A stretch of DNA of 64,000 bases from Desmodus rotundus. Taxonomy: Eukaryota > Chordata > Mammalia > Chiroptera > Phyllostomidae. Location of the stretch: contig NC_071388.1 of assembly GCF_022682495.2 (NCBI RefSeq), positions 11,127,171 through 11,191,170 on the forward strand, in the 5' to 3' direction. The position numbers and the translations under genes were made by a program. The notes below the pieces were generated by a model. It was not told the DNA's origin. It was given only the letters and a program-made list of their open reading frames with translations, and searched no databases. Below, piece by piece: positions 21,246 to 33,082 of the stretch. Position 1 is the first letter of the stretch; each line of letters starts with the position of its first letter.

Positions 21246-23080
21246 TCAGTTTATGGCCTCAGTGCACAGCCAACACTCTCCGACCAGGGAGGCTCCTCCT
21301 CCAAAGGGGCCAGGTCCCAATACAAGATGCCCTTGCTGAGTAAGAGCGTTGGGTCGCTGCACGTACACTGGGGTTTTAGATACACGGAAGGCATAAGAAC
21401 AGGCGTTAATCCAACCATAAAACAAAGCCTGCATCCTGGTTCATTTAGGGAGACTGCACCCTTAATTATCTCATTTTTACTACGTTTCCCTTGTTATAAA
21501 GTGTAAAGGGGCTCCATTGCATAATCACAGTATCCTGGTTTTCTTCTTCAAGATCTCCACAGAGAAGCAACTCTGGCTGTGACAACACAGCGATATTATG
21601 AAATCAGCATTTGAGCTCTAGCGATTCTAAGAGAGAAGGTACCAGGGAATCAGGAAGCAGAATGTTTAAAAGCACGTTTTGAGGAAGGTCAGCAGGGACT
21701 CAGAGACCACCCCATCAGGGCCCATCACATTAAAGGTAAAGACTGAGTCCACGCCACGGGGCTCACGTGATCAGTGAAGGGCACTGCCCCCCGGACCTGT
21801 ACTTCCTGTCCTCTCTCCTTTGCCCTGATGGTGGCATGCCTGTACAGATTTGGGGGCATTAGCCCTTTGTCCATCTAGGGAGGGCAGGAAGGCAGAGCAA
21901 GGAGAAGGGGGACCTGGGAAGCAGGTGTTGAGTCTCTGTGGAACCTCCATGACTTTCTGCCATGTTTGGGGTTTTCCAGCTGCATCCTTGGAGGGGCAGC
22001 AGAGCCACTCCTGGTCTTGGGCAGATGAGGCCCCTTTCTAGCCAGCCTTCATCTCCTCAGCCCTCCCCATACTCCTCCCACCACAGGTAGGACTTCATGA
22101 CATGGATTTGGAAACAGGGTCCTCCTTGTTTTGAGGTTTGCCACAGCTAGAGCAGCCTGGTTCCGAGGTAGCTAAGGACTCAGGAGAACTGACTCCGTTT
22201 TTGTCCTTCCCTCTCTCATTTCCTCCAAAACCTTACATAAGACATTAAATACTTAGACACTTGTTGTGGTTTCTGGAGAATCTAGAGTCACTAATGTATT
22301 ACTGTGTTTTCAATGTCCATTATGTACACTAGCCTGTTAACAAAAATAAAAGCACTTCCTGTTCCACATTCCTAGGCCTAGAAGTGATCAGTTTTCGATC
22401 CTGAGTCAGGGCCCAGAGATGCCAAGGCCCCATGGACTGAAGGCCCCCAGCAGGTGTGCACTGGGCCCAGCCACTCTGACCGGGCCATGTCCCCTCCACA
22501 GTTCTTAAGGTCACCCCGACAGACATATGAGTCTGTGCACGACTGGGGTGGCCCCTCTGGGTGGGCAGACATTCCTCAAGACAATAAATCAGATGTTCTG
22601 TGGAGGGGACACTTCTTGGACCAAGTCCTTGGTCCGGAAATTGTATGGTCTTCATGTAGCCTGAAGTACCTGTGCAGGGACTGGGAGAGGACCACAGGCG
22701 GAAATTGAGAATCAATTTCCAAGGAGACTCCTCCCCAGCACTCCTGACCATCCTATGGGTCCTTTCGTCCCTTCCTCAGGGAGGCAGTCACTGGGAGCCT
22801 GGCCCCCACAACCAGGCACAACCAGGAGCCCGGATATCGGACGATGAGACTTGGTCTGAGAAATTTACTGAAGCTCTCGAAATACTAATTCAAATTCCAT
22901 CTGGCGTGAAGATATGTCAAATGCCATGAGGGAAGCCAGATGCCAAAGAGCAAATACTCTGTGACAGCATTTATAGGAAATGTCCAGAGCAGGCAAACTC
23001 AGAGCCTGAAAGCAGATGGGCAGCTGGCAGGGGGCGGGATCGAAGACTGCTATCAAGCAAGGGGTCCCATTTGAGGAGGT

Positions 23081-23220
23081 GAAAAAGTCCTGGAACTAGG
23101 CAGGGTGATGGTTACACAACATGGTGAATGTACTTAAAGCCAGTGATTGGTACACGTTAAAATGTTTAAGATAGTAAAATTTATGTTCAGTGCAATTTAC
23201 CACAGTGAAAAAAACCCCGG
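23081..23220 (+). mobile_element. L1M 3' end fragment (U2)
   Basis: Same element as at 6011-6150. It has the ACTTAAAGCCAGTGATTGG variant, shared with unit 4 and different from units 1 and 3. Confidence 0.7.
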
Positions 23221-25483
23221 CATGACACTTCTCGGAAGGGGCGTGGGTACCCCAGGACCAAGCTCACTGGAAGTTGTTCCAGGCAGTGGAGTCGGAAGTC
23301 ACTGTGGAATTAGAAAGATATGTAGGGGGAGTGAGAATGCTCACTCCAATGTTGTGAGTATTGTACCTATTTTAAGTGAAAATATCAACATCTATCAATT
23401 CGCTAAAATGCTGGTGCCCATCCGGTCTTCTTCTGTTCTATTGCGTAACGCACGCCCACGGGGGACTGTGGGACAATCACAGCCCAGACCTGGAAGTTTT
23501 CTCCCATGTTCGACACTAACACCTCATCAGAAGCAACTTTTTTACCCAAGCGGACTCCATTGACTAAAGCACTCAGCACAGTTTTCTTAGAAACTGTGCT
23601 GTCGGCTCACTACAAATACAAGAAGAGCTGACATTAAAGGTTCTGGGGACTTTCTGGTAATGATTCTTGGTTAGCACACAGGTCCCCCGGCAAGAGCAAA
23701 CCTGAGTGGAGGGCGCCCTGAGACCTACAGACCTCGGGGGCTGAGGCTCTGCAGAGGGACCAAAAACACCAGCTGACAGGGGAGCAGAGTTCACTGGTTG
23801 CAGGTCAGTTGAGAGTCCTCTGGGGAAATAACATCTTTCTTATTTGTGAAAGCTTTACACTCCTGTTCTCAGAATCATCCCAACGGATTGTTGTATTTGA
23901 CCCCCAGGCACCCTGGGACCAGGTACCACTATTGCCATTGTCCTCTGAGAGTGAGGCTGTGTGGCAAGAGGCTTGCTCCATGCTCCTTGCCACCCCCTCA
24001 CATGTCCTGGCCCTTTGCCCCACCCCACTCAGTGGCTCATTGAAGACCCTGCATGGGATCCTGCTGGCCAAGGCCAGGGCAAGCCTGCTGGGACAGGGTC
24101 GCCTGCTGAGCAGGGTCCAGAGCCTTGGGGAATGGTGCTGAACTATTGAGCCCCACCCCTGCCCCTTGGCCCAGTGGTTGTCTCCAGAAACTGGGTCACA
24201 GCTCATGGGGGAATCCCTGAGGCTCCTGCTCAAGCCAGCTTCCCCCAGGTCCGCCTCTCTCAGTGTCATACATAGAGCCACAAAGTTGGACCTTGTGACT
24301 GCTCTGTTTGGGTTGCTACCAATCTTAGTGCGTGTTCCGTTCCTGTTTTGCAGGAATGTGGACGATTTTGCCTTACACTTGAAGGAATGGGGTGCTGGAA
24401 GATGTGCCTCACCTGGAAGGACTTGGGGTAGATCGTTTGTCAAATCTGCATGAGCTCCTTGAAAGCAGAGCCCTGGGGAGGCGTGTGGAGCAGGAAGGGG
24501 GGCCTGCACCCGGGCCAGGTACAATCTTTTCAGGGCTTCTGCCACCAGGTTTTAGCAACGTGGTGTTGCTGACAGGTTGATGGGAACCTGCTTGGTCTAC
24601 CCTTTGATTTGGATGATGGCTGACAACCCCAGGTCTGAGCGGGGCAGAGCCACCACTCACTAAGCGTGTGGTCCTCACCTGAGAAATGCTGAGTTATCCC
24701 AGCTCAGTAGCTACAGATTTCAATTCTGGGGCACAGAGAGCTGGGGAAGCGGTGTGGTCAGGGTGGGAGTCGCCTCTGTTAGTGGGATTCCCTGGGAGGT
24801 GGGTTCTCTAGGTGAAGACTGCACCTGCCCAAAGTGCCCCGCCCGGGAAACCTGCTGACCTCCCAGACTGCTCCTCACTCCAACCTGCCCCTTTCCCTGG
24901 ACCCCTGTCCCTGGACCCCTGTCCATGGCTGCCACCCACCCACTCTTCTTTATGATCACCAGAGTTTGAAGTATTTCAGGTCCTTCCATTGGTGCTGTGT
25001 GTGTGTGTGTTTGAACACGTGTGTGCAAAGATGAGTGCTGTGGTTTATTCTGACAAACTTCCATACAGGAATTCACTGCAGCACGAGAGAACTGGGTGAA
25101 TCTGGCTCGAGTTCCCCAACCCTCCTGCAGCCACATCCAGTCCTGGGAACTGGGGCAGGTCACCTCTGGGCTACGGGCCACACCCCCTTGTTCCAGTCAT
25201 ACACTTTCTCTACAGAAGTGTCTTTTCTCCCTCAAGGCTAAAAGAAGTGTCACACTGTTTGTTTTTCCACACTCTTTAAGTTTTTTGTTAAATTGACTTG
25301 TTTCTTTTGTAATGGAGCATTTGAGTGGGATGAGCGCAACTTTTCACAGATTGTGAGGGACTGCATTTTGGAAGTGTGTCTTTATCCACCACGATGCTCA
25401 ACTCTCCTTAGCCACTGTCCCCCTTCACCTCTCACCCAGCACTCCATAAAACACTCACAAACCAGGGACAAGGGAACTTCCTC

Positions 25484-26423
25484 AAAGTGATCAAGGGCAT
25501 CTACCAAACACCCACAGCTAACATCCACTCGGAAAGAATGGGTGCTTCTCCCAAGGTCAGAGAGCAGCCAGGAATGTCCAGTCTTGCCTTTCCTCTCAGC
25601 GCCATACCAGAGGTGCTACGTGGAGCGATAGGGCAAGAAAGGTCAATGAAGGAGGACAGATTGCAAAGGGAGCAGGAAAACTCTCTATTGACAGATGACA
25701 TGATCTATACATAGAAAATCTTGAGGAAACAGCTACAAATAATTGGAACTAATAAATAAGTTTGGCGTGGTTGCAGAATAAAAATAACATGCAAAAAATC
25801 AATTATATTTGTCTACATTTATACACTGAAATGCATGGTTCTACCCCTCAGAATTTATGTTGAAACTCTAAGCATCCGCCAGCCAGGAAGAGAGGTCTCA
25901 GCAGGAATAGAACTCTGCTGGAGCCTTGATATCAGACTCTGCAGCCTCCAGAACCAGGAGAAAATATGTTTCCATTGTTTAAGCCACCCGTTGGTCTACT
26001 GTATTTTGTTATAACAGCTCGAGCTGCCTAACACAACGTGTAATAAAGAATTAGGAAGGAAATTTGAGAAAGCAAATTTATTAAAGCTGACATGAAAGAG
26101 AATAAAATACTGAGGAATGTTTTCTAAGGAACTGCGAAACTTATACTCCCAAAACCACAAATACCATTGAGAGACCTGAGAGATGCAGCTGGGTGGAGAG
26201 ACACCCCGTGTTCGCATGTCAGGCTGCTTACCATTGCTGGATGGGGACATGCCCCCACAGGATGGGCAGGCTCAATAGGAACGCTCCTGGAATCCCAAAA
26301 TGCTTCTATGTACAAAGTGGCAACCCGATTCTAAAATGTATATAAAATTGCAAGAGACTTAGAATTGCCCAAAGAAATCATGAAGAAGAAGAATGAGGTA
26401 GAAAGAATCTACTTCTTAACACA
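25484..26423 (+). mobile_element. L1 ORF2 relic split by LTR (U2)
   Basis: Frame 25487-25714 carries the RT-like stretch with TDDMIYT at the (F/Y)ADD position. Homology resumes after 26040. The target site used by HAL1 in unit 3 is empty here (AGGAATGTTTTCT followed by AAGGAACTG near 26113). Confidence 0.75.
25827..26040 (+). mobile_element. MLT1-like LTR fragment (U2)
   Basis: The left part reads TGCATGGTTCTACCCCTCAG, closer to a MaLR-like consensus than the unit 1 version and the same as unit 4. LTR end only, no viral genes. Confidence 0.55.
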
Positions 26424-27045
26424 AAGAGTATGGTGCTGTCCCACGCCTCATCTGCAGGCTCGATTTCCACATCTCAGTTACCCATGGCCACCCTGGTGGA
26501 AAAGAATACATGGGAAATTCCAGAAATAAACAACTTACAAGTTTTCAATTGCATGCCGTTCTTCATAACATGACGGAATCTTGTGCTGGTCCACTCTGTC
26601 CCTCCTGGGTCAAGTGTTGCTGCGCTGTCTACTCCACCTGCACCTGAGTCCCTTAGGAGCCGTCCGATGGGCAGATGGACTGTAGCATGGCACTGCTGTG
26701 TCCCCCTGGCCCTTCCGGAAGCCGAACGCTATGTGACAAAGCCTGCCCCTCATGCCGTCTCATCCCACAGGCCCTGCACCTCCTCATGTCATCATGTAAG
26801 GAAGGGGGAGCACAGCACAACGAGATATTTGGAGATAAAGAGAAACCACATTCACAGAACTTTTACTGCAGTAATTACTGTAATTGTTCTATTATATTCT
26901 CAGTTATTGTTGTTGACCTCTTATTGTGCCTAGTCATCAGTTAAACTTTACCATAGGTGTGTATGTATAGGGAAGAACAGGATGTATAGGGTGTCGTACT
27001 AGCCATGGTTTCAGGTCTTGGAACACATTCCCAGTGGGCCTTATG
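26424..27045 (+). mobile_element. Tigger-like DNA transposon remnant (U2)
   Basis: Same internally deleted element as in unit 1. The short loss at the right terminus is shared with units 1 and 3. Confidence 0.7.
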
Positions 27046-27054
27046 TTTGCCACC

Positions 27055-27660
27055 TGTGAAGTAGAACAACAGGAGGAAACAAGCATCCAAAAAATAAGGA
27101 TAGTGTAAACCGCCTCTGGGACAACTTCAAGAGACCCAATATTCGCATCATACGTGTACCACAAGGAGAAGAGAAAGAGCAAGAAATTGGGAATCTATTA
27201 GAAAAAAATAGTGAAAGAAATCTTCCCTAATTTGGTGAAGGAAATGGACATGCAAGTCCAGGAAGCACAGAGAGTCCCACCTATGATAGATGCACAGAGG
27301 CCCACTCCAAGACACATCATAGTTAAAAGGCCAAAGGTTAAGGGTAAAGAGGGACTCTGAAAAGCAAGAGAAAAGAAGTTAGTTACCAGAAGGTTGTCAG
27401 ATGAGTGGGGGAGGGGGGAGAACAGGTGAAGAGATAAGGAGATTAAGAAGTACAAATAGGTAGTTAGAGAATAGCCGTGGGGATGTAAAATACAATATAG
27501 GAAATGGAGTAGCCAAAGAACTTACATGCATAACCCATGGACATGAACAATGGTGGGCGAATTGCTGGATGGTGTGGGGGGTGCTGGAAGAAGGAGGCAA
27601 AGGAGAGAAAGTTGGGATAACTGTAATAGCATAATCAATAAGATATAATTAAAACTATAA
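27055..27660 (+). mobile_element. HAL1/L1 ORF1 fragment with 3' end (U2)
   Basis: Copy of 9965-10570. An extra in-frame stop (LLEKNS changed around 27198) shortens the residual ORF1 frame. Confidence 0.7.
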
Positions 27661-27744
27661 AATCCACCAGTGGGATGACTGTTGAAATTGAGTACAGCCA
27701 GAGGATTGGAGGACAGTCCAATATCAAGGTGAGCATCCTGGCTT

Positions 27745-28178
27745 TTATGGATGCCCTGTGATTATGCAGGGAAAACACCTTGTTTGTGGAAAATACACAC
27801 TAAAACATTCAGAGATGAAGAGGTGTCAGGAAAGCAATTTTCTCACAAACCTATGTCTGCATTTTCTCTGGGATTGTTTCAAAAGTATAAGAAAAATTGA
27901 CTTTATAGCTTCCCACTGAGAAAAGACCAGGCCTATCGGGTTTCACTTGGTTAATTCTATCAAGAACTTAGGGAATGGTTAAAGTCAGTACCGTGCAAAC
28001 TCTTTGAGGAAATAGAGGAGGGAATACTTCCCAAACCATTTTATGAGCTCAGCATCACTCCTACTAGACAAGGATGTGGAAGCATAGCAACCCACAGACC
28101 AGGGTCCCTCATGGACTCGGGTGCAAAAATCCTCAACAAAATATTAGCAAATCGAAGCAGCAACATGTAATAGAATAG
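27745..28178 (+). mobile_element. L1 3' UTR-like and ORF2 fragments (U2)
   Basis: Copy of 10655-11088. By eye it lies inside a run of about 690 bp with no difference from unit 1. Confidence 0.65.
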
Positions 28179-28190
28179 TAGGTCGCCAGT

Positions 28191-28280
28191 GTCTTGTGAT
28201 GTGACCTTGGCATTTTACTTAACTGCTCTGAACCCCTCTCTGGTCTTACACCCTTCCTGAGGACAGGGCCTGGGACGTCG
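28191..28280 (+). mobile_element. MIR-like SINE fragment (U2)
   Basis: Identical by eye to 11101-11190. Confidence 0.5.
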
Positions 28281-29811
28281 TTGATGACAATTCCTACACC
28301 CCCTTCTCAGTGGGTGGGGGCATGGGGGTTGGACCAGCAAGAGAACTTCAGCCCACCAGGCACGGCCATTGGATGAAACTGAGGGAATGTGACCTGACTG
28401 GGAACAATCAGTGTGTCTCTTCCCCGGACTTGAATCTGGAGCAGACACAGCTGGTGACCAAAGGCAGAGATGACAGACCACGTTGGTGGCACCCACAGGT
28501 CCCGAATCAGACTCGTCCCTGTCCTTCAGGGTGCTAGCTCTCCCTTCAATAGAGCAAGGAGGGCCGCTCAACACTTCAGCCAGTCCCCCCTTGCTTTGGA
28601 GTAAGAAGTGGCTTCTGTCTCTTGCAATGAGCTCTTCTAACTGACATCTGAGGCTCATAAACCGAGTTAGGAGAGAAGATACATGGAATGGGTGAGAAGG
28701 CAGCACACTGAGGTGCTGTCCTCTGACAATCAGGAGTGGGTGTTGCACCCTGGGGGCAATGATGCCCTCAAGGTGGGCAGTGGAGGCAGTGGCATTTACA
28801 GGAACAGCAGGTGAAACTTCCCAGTTTTCTGATGTCTGTCTGATCACATGGCATTCCTTTCCTGTCCCCAAAACAAAGGAGTGAGGACAGACTCTGTGTA
28901 TGAGTGACTGGATTCTGGATGTTGCACTGGGACAGTTTCAAGGCTCCCCCCTCTCTGCCTTGGGTGCCCCGAGTCTGGGTGGGCTGGTGAGAAGGCTCAG
29001 TGCTCCCTCCTTTGGTGCAGGGGAGATTTGGACCGAAAACGCCCGGCCCTCAGCAGGAACGCTCCTCCTGGCCCACCCCAACCACACTAGAAGTCCAGGC
29101 TGGTCTCCTTTCTCTGCCCTCCACAGCCATTTTGGGGACTGCTTGGTCTTTACACGCACTGAAGGCATCACAGGAAGGTCTTGGGAATGAATGGGGTTTA
29201 GGAAGATGTTCCTTCACCACCCCATGCTGTGGAGATGGTCAGGGTGACTCCACACGGGACTGATGGAGCTGAATGTGTGAGGGACCTTCCAAAAGGTTGT
29301 GTGGGACCCACCGGTGAGGCCCATAAGAGACTGCCCATGGTGGAGGGGGAGGGTTGGGTTGTCTATGGTCCAACCTCTGCCAGCTCAAAAGGGGTTATTC
29401 GAGTCAAGGAAGAACTTCCAAATCCTGTTTTCCCCTGGGCTCTGTGTTGTTGGACTCCCTGCCTTAAATGTCAAACAAAGCTTCGTTTTGTTTGGACACT
29501 TGTGGGTTGTGGAGGTTGTGTAGGAGGCTGTAGGAGGCTGAGCCAGAAGGCTGGCCCTCAGGTTCTCAGGACATGTTACCCCACAGGGACCTGTCCAGGA
29601 CAATATTCCCGGCCTTCATGATAATCATGGAACAGATCACATTTGGCCAGTGTGTGGATCCTGGGGGCAGGACTGGCTTGCATGGAGGCATCACTCCACA
29701 GGTTTGCACCTCCCCAGCAGGCATGGTGGCTGTGTGACTCCATGGGACGAAGGGGCAGCATGGTCGAGTCCACCCAAGTCCCTGGGCCATTAAGAAGGCT
29801 ACTATAAAAAG

Positions 29812-31245
29812 TGGGAAAATTACAAGTGCTGGCAAGGATGTGGAGAATGGGGACCCCTGTGCAGTGTGGATGGGATTGTTAAAAGGGGAAAACCACTACG
29901 GAAAACAGTATGACCATTAAAAATAGAACTACCATATGATTCAGCCACTTCACTTCTAGGTATAATTCAAAGGAATTGGAGCAGGTCGGGAAGAGATATG
30001 TATTTGCACACCAAGTTCATTGCCGCACAGCCAAGAAGTAGAAGACTTGCAAGTGTTGAGGATGGATGAATGAAGAAACCACATGCGGTACATACATACA
30101 ACGGAGCAGCCTTAACATGGAAAGCAATCCCAGCCTGTGTTACAGTGTGGATATTAAGCCGAGTGCAATCACCCAGTCACAAAGAGACAAATACTGCATG
30201 AGTCCACTTACATGAGGAATCTCAAGTAGTACCGTTCTTAGCAACAGAGTGAAGAATGGTGGTCACCCATGCTTGGGGGAAAGGGGACAGGGTTTTCATT
30301 TAATGGGTGTAGAGTTTTCGATTTACCAGATGAGAAGGTTTGGAAGCTGCTTGCACAACAAGGTGAATGTTGGAAACCCCACTGAACTATGGACTTACAC
30401 TTAAGATGGTGAATTTCATGTGATGCGTTATTTTCACAGTTGAACAGAGATAATGACAACTCCAAACGTGGGAGAGGATGGAGAGAAAATGGATCTCTCC
30501 ACACATTGCTGGTAGAAATGTGAAGAGACATAGCCACTCTGGGCAACAGGTTTCAGTTTTGTAAAAATGGAATGTACACATATCATACAATCCACCGTGT
30601 ACTCCCGGGCATTTATCTCACAGAGATGAGAACTTAGGTTTTCCCCAAATCCTGAACACAGTACTTCCTGTAACAGACACACTGATGTCTATTTCTAACC
30701 ACCCAAACTGCCAGATAGCCCTAACGTGCCTCAGCGGGAATGGCAGGCAAAGTGTGCTGCATCCCTGTGCAGATCTACTGGACAGTAAGTGTGATCAGGC
30801 TATTTGCACATGGGATGATGGGAGAGATCAGAGACAAATGCCCAGCGATAAAAGCTGCTCCAGGAGCCTATACGCTGCTTAACTACAAGACTACATAACA
30901 TGCTTGGGAAAGCAACACCACAGAGAGCAGAGAGCCGAGGCAGTGGGAAGACGTGTGCCTGAAGAGGCAGCACAAGGGACACCTCCGTGTGGATGGAAGA
31001 GTCCTGAGTCGGGATGGAGGCAGCGGTCACATGTGTGTGCACCGTGGTGACAGGACGTGAGACTACAGCTGCACGTGTTGCATGTCACCACACTCAACCG
31101 GGACTGTGCTTGTGGAAGATGCCCCACAGGGGTGCGGGAGGACGGGTGAGTGGGACTTCTCTGCACTACTGTTATGTTTCCCTGTGAATGTACCATTATC
31201 TCAAAATGAAAGCTTGCATTTTAAAAAACGGTAATTTTTCCTGTG
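29812..31245 (+). mobile_element. L1M relic pair, plus strand (U2 right inner arm)
   Basis: Inverted partner of 19851-21245. It lacks the A-rich insertion at its left edge that units 1 and 3 share. Confidence 0.7.
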
Positions 31246-32620
31246 TTTAACGTTATTGAAGTGACATCATTGAATATGTATTGGGAAGTCAAGTAAAACC
31301 TCAGCTTTGGTCACAGAAGGAGACAATGCAGTATGCCTGTTTTGTGTGAATGTCTCAGAAACTTGTAATTCAGCCCTCGGCAGCCTGTCAGCACCCAGCT
31401 CTTGGCTGCTGCCCTGTGGCCAGTTTCACACTGGAAATTGTCACTGTTAGTGGGGAGCACAAACTTCTGATGAGCTTCCCATCAGGGCTCTGGGACCCTC
31501 AGGAATAATTTAGCACTTAGTTCAACCCAGAGGCCATGTGTTGGCTCAGGAGGACATTGCACAGGTGTACTTGATGATCCTAATAACTTAACAGGGGACA
31601 CATTGCACCTGGGACAGCAGCTCAGGTGCCTGTGGACATGTCAGGCTGAGTCCCTGTACACAGGCAATTTCCAGCTTGGATAACAAAGTGGCTGGTGCCC
31701 AGAGGGAGATGAAGTCACTCAGCCCCTCCTCATAACCCCGATTCCTGCCATTGCTGTTCAGCACAGCTGAGAGCCACCCACCTGCACGGGGCCTGTGGAG
31801 ACCAGCTGTGGTAAGGATGCTGCTGTGACTGGCGGCCCTGGGTAGCAAGGAGGTAGTAAGTGTTTTCCAGAATTTCTGCTCCCTGTTTTATTCTCGTCTT
31901 TCCAAATGTGAACTCAGTCTTATAGCCGTGTTCCCCTCTGTTTCAGCTTTCTTCTTTGTGTTCAGTTCTTATGTACAACCAGGCTTTTTATATAAATACC
32001 AGCTTTAAGAATTTCTTGTTCGTTGTTTCTTTTCTTTTTTACTGATTAATTTCCCATTTTTTAAAGTTTTCTCCTTTTTTAAATATCTTCTTTGTCTTCA
32101 TGGTTATTCTCATTTTTCTTCCTTACATGGATTTCAAAGAGTCTCCCAACATAGACTGAGACATTTTTTGTTAGTTTATTATGTCCCTCACACATACTGG
32201 ACTAGAGACTGAGATGCAGTAGGAGTTTGTTCCCTGGTCTGCCCTGGGCGCTCTCTCTGACCAGCCCTCTGTGGCCCTTCACCACCTAAGGGCTCGTCCC
32301 AACGCTCAGCTGTGTCCAGTCCTTGCTTCTCTTTCTGGGCTGCACATTCTGTTCGGTGTTTATTCACCTGTTTTCAGGGCCTAATTTAAATACTTGACAG
32401 TGTTTTACTTCTTTAAGTACACGTACCCCTTTTCCTTACCAATAATTATATGTCGTTTTCTTCATTGTTCTATTTTTCTGCTTCTGTGACATGTATCTGT
32501 ACTTTTATCCTGCTAGTTACGGTCTCTCAGGCTTTTGCTACTGTATCATATATTCAGAAGAATAATTGTTCTTTTTCCTTCCTCATTTACTTTTTTTATG
32601 CTTCTGTGTAGTATCTTTTT
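31246..32620. other. Upstream flank of V1R copy 3 (no gene seen)
   Basis: Copy of 14196-15570 with small indels. No coding exon is recognised; the candidate donor-like GTAAGG is retained near 31811. Confidence 0.4.
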
Positions 32621-32826
32621 GCCCTGGCTGGTGTGGTTCAGTGGATTGAGCACTGGCCTGCAAACCAAAGGGTCACCAGTTTGATTCCCAGTAAGAGCAC
32701 ATGCCTGGGTTTCAGGCCAGGTCCCCAAGAAGTGGAGCATGAGAGGCAACCACACATTGATGTTCTCTCCCTCTCTTTTCCCTCCCTTCCCTTCTACAAA
32801 ATAAGAAAATAAGATATTAAAAAAAA
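32621..32826 (+). mobile_element. VES-type SINE (U2)
   Basis: The head GCCCTGGCTGGTGTGGTTCA is closer to the VES consensus than in unit 1. The B-box region reads AGTTTGATTCCC. Confidence 0.88.
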
Positions 32827-33023
32827 GTCTACTGTATCTCAGGCTAAATTCTCTTGCATCCCCTATTCCATTCTGCACACCTGAAGTTGAAGTTATGTTT
32901 CTGGCAAATAACTTTCTTCTCCATAGCGCTTGATATTACATTTCCTTTACATTTATTTATCCCTGCAACCTGACAAACTATTTCTCAGTCTTAATTGCTA
33001 TCAGTGTTTACGTTCATAGTCAA

Positions 33024-33037
33024 TTATTTGTCTCTAG
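33024..33037 (+). other. Predicted splice acceptor of V1R copy 3 coding exon
   Basis: Same TTATTTGTCTCTAG with AG at 33036-33037. Only four bases later this copy has a novel ATG. Confidence 0.55.
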
Positions 33038-33082
33038 GACATGGGGTCTTGGCCTGGAAGATCTAAGAGAGACGGACGCACC

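Larger units (their letters stand above)
21246..29811 (+). repeat. Core of tandem unit 2
   Basis: Direct copy of the unit 1 core. Unassigned stretches are 21250-23080, 23220-25480 and 28281-29810. It carries the 14-bp tandem duplication near 24895-24924. In several segments (5.9-6.1 kb and 8.7-9.1 kb equivalents) it groups with unit 4, not unit 1. No gene is recognised; a 246-aa minus-strand frame at 23805-24545 has no family features. Confidence 0.85.

Noticed and set aside
23805..24545. 246-aa minus-strand ORF with counterparts in units 3 and 4
   Set aside because: Pro/Ser/Arg-rich with no family features, in GC-rich DNA where stops are rare; broken into pieces in unit 1. Could be tested by RNA-seq, but the sequence alone does not support a gene.
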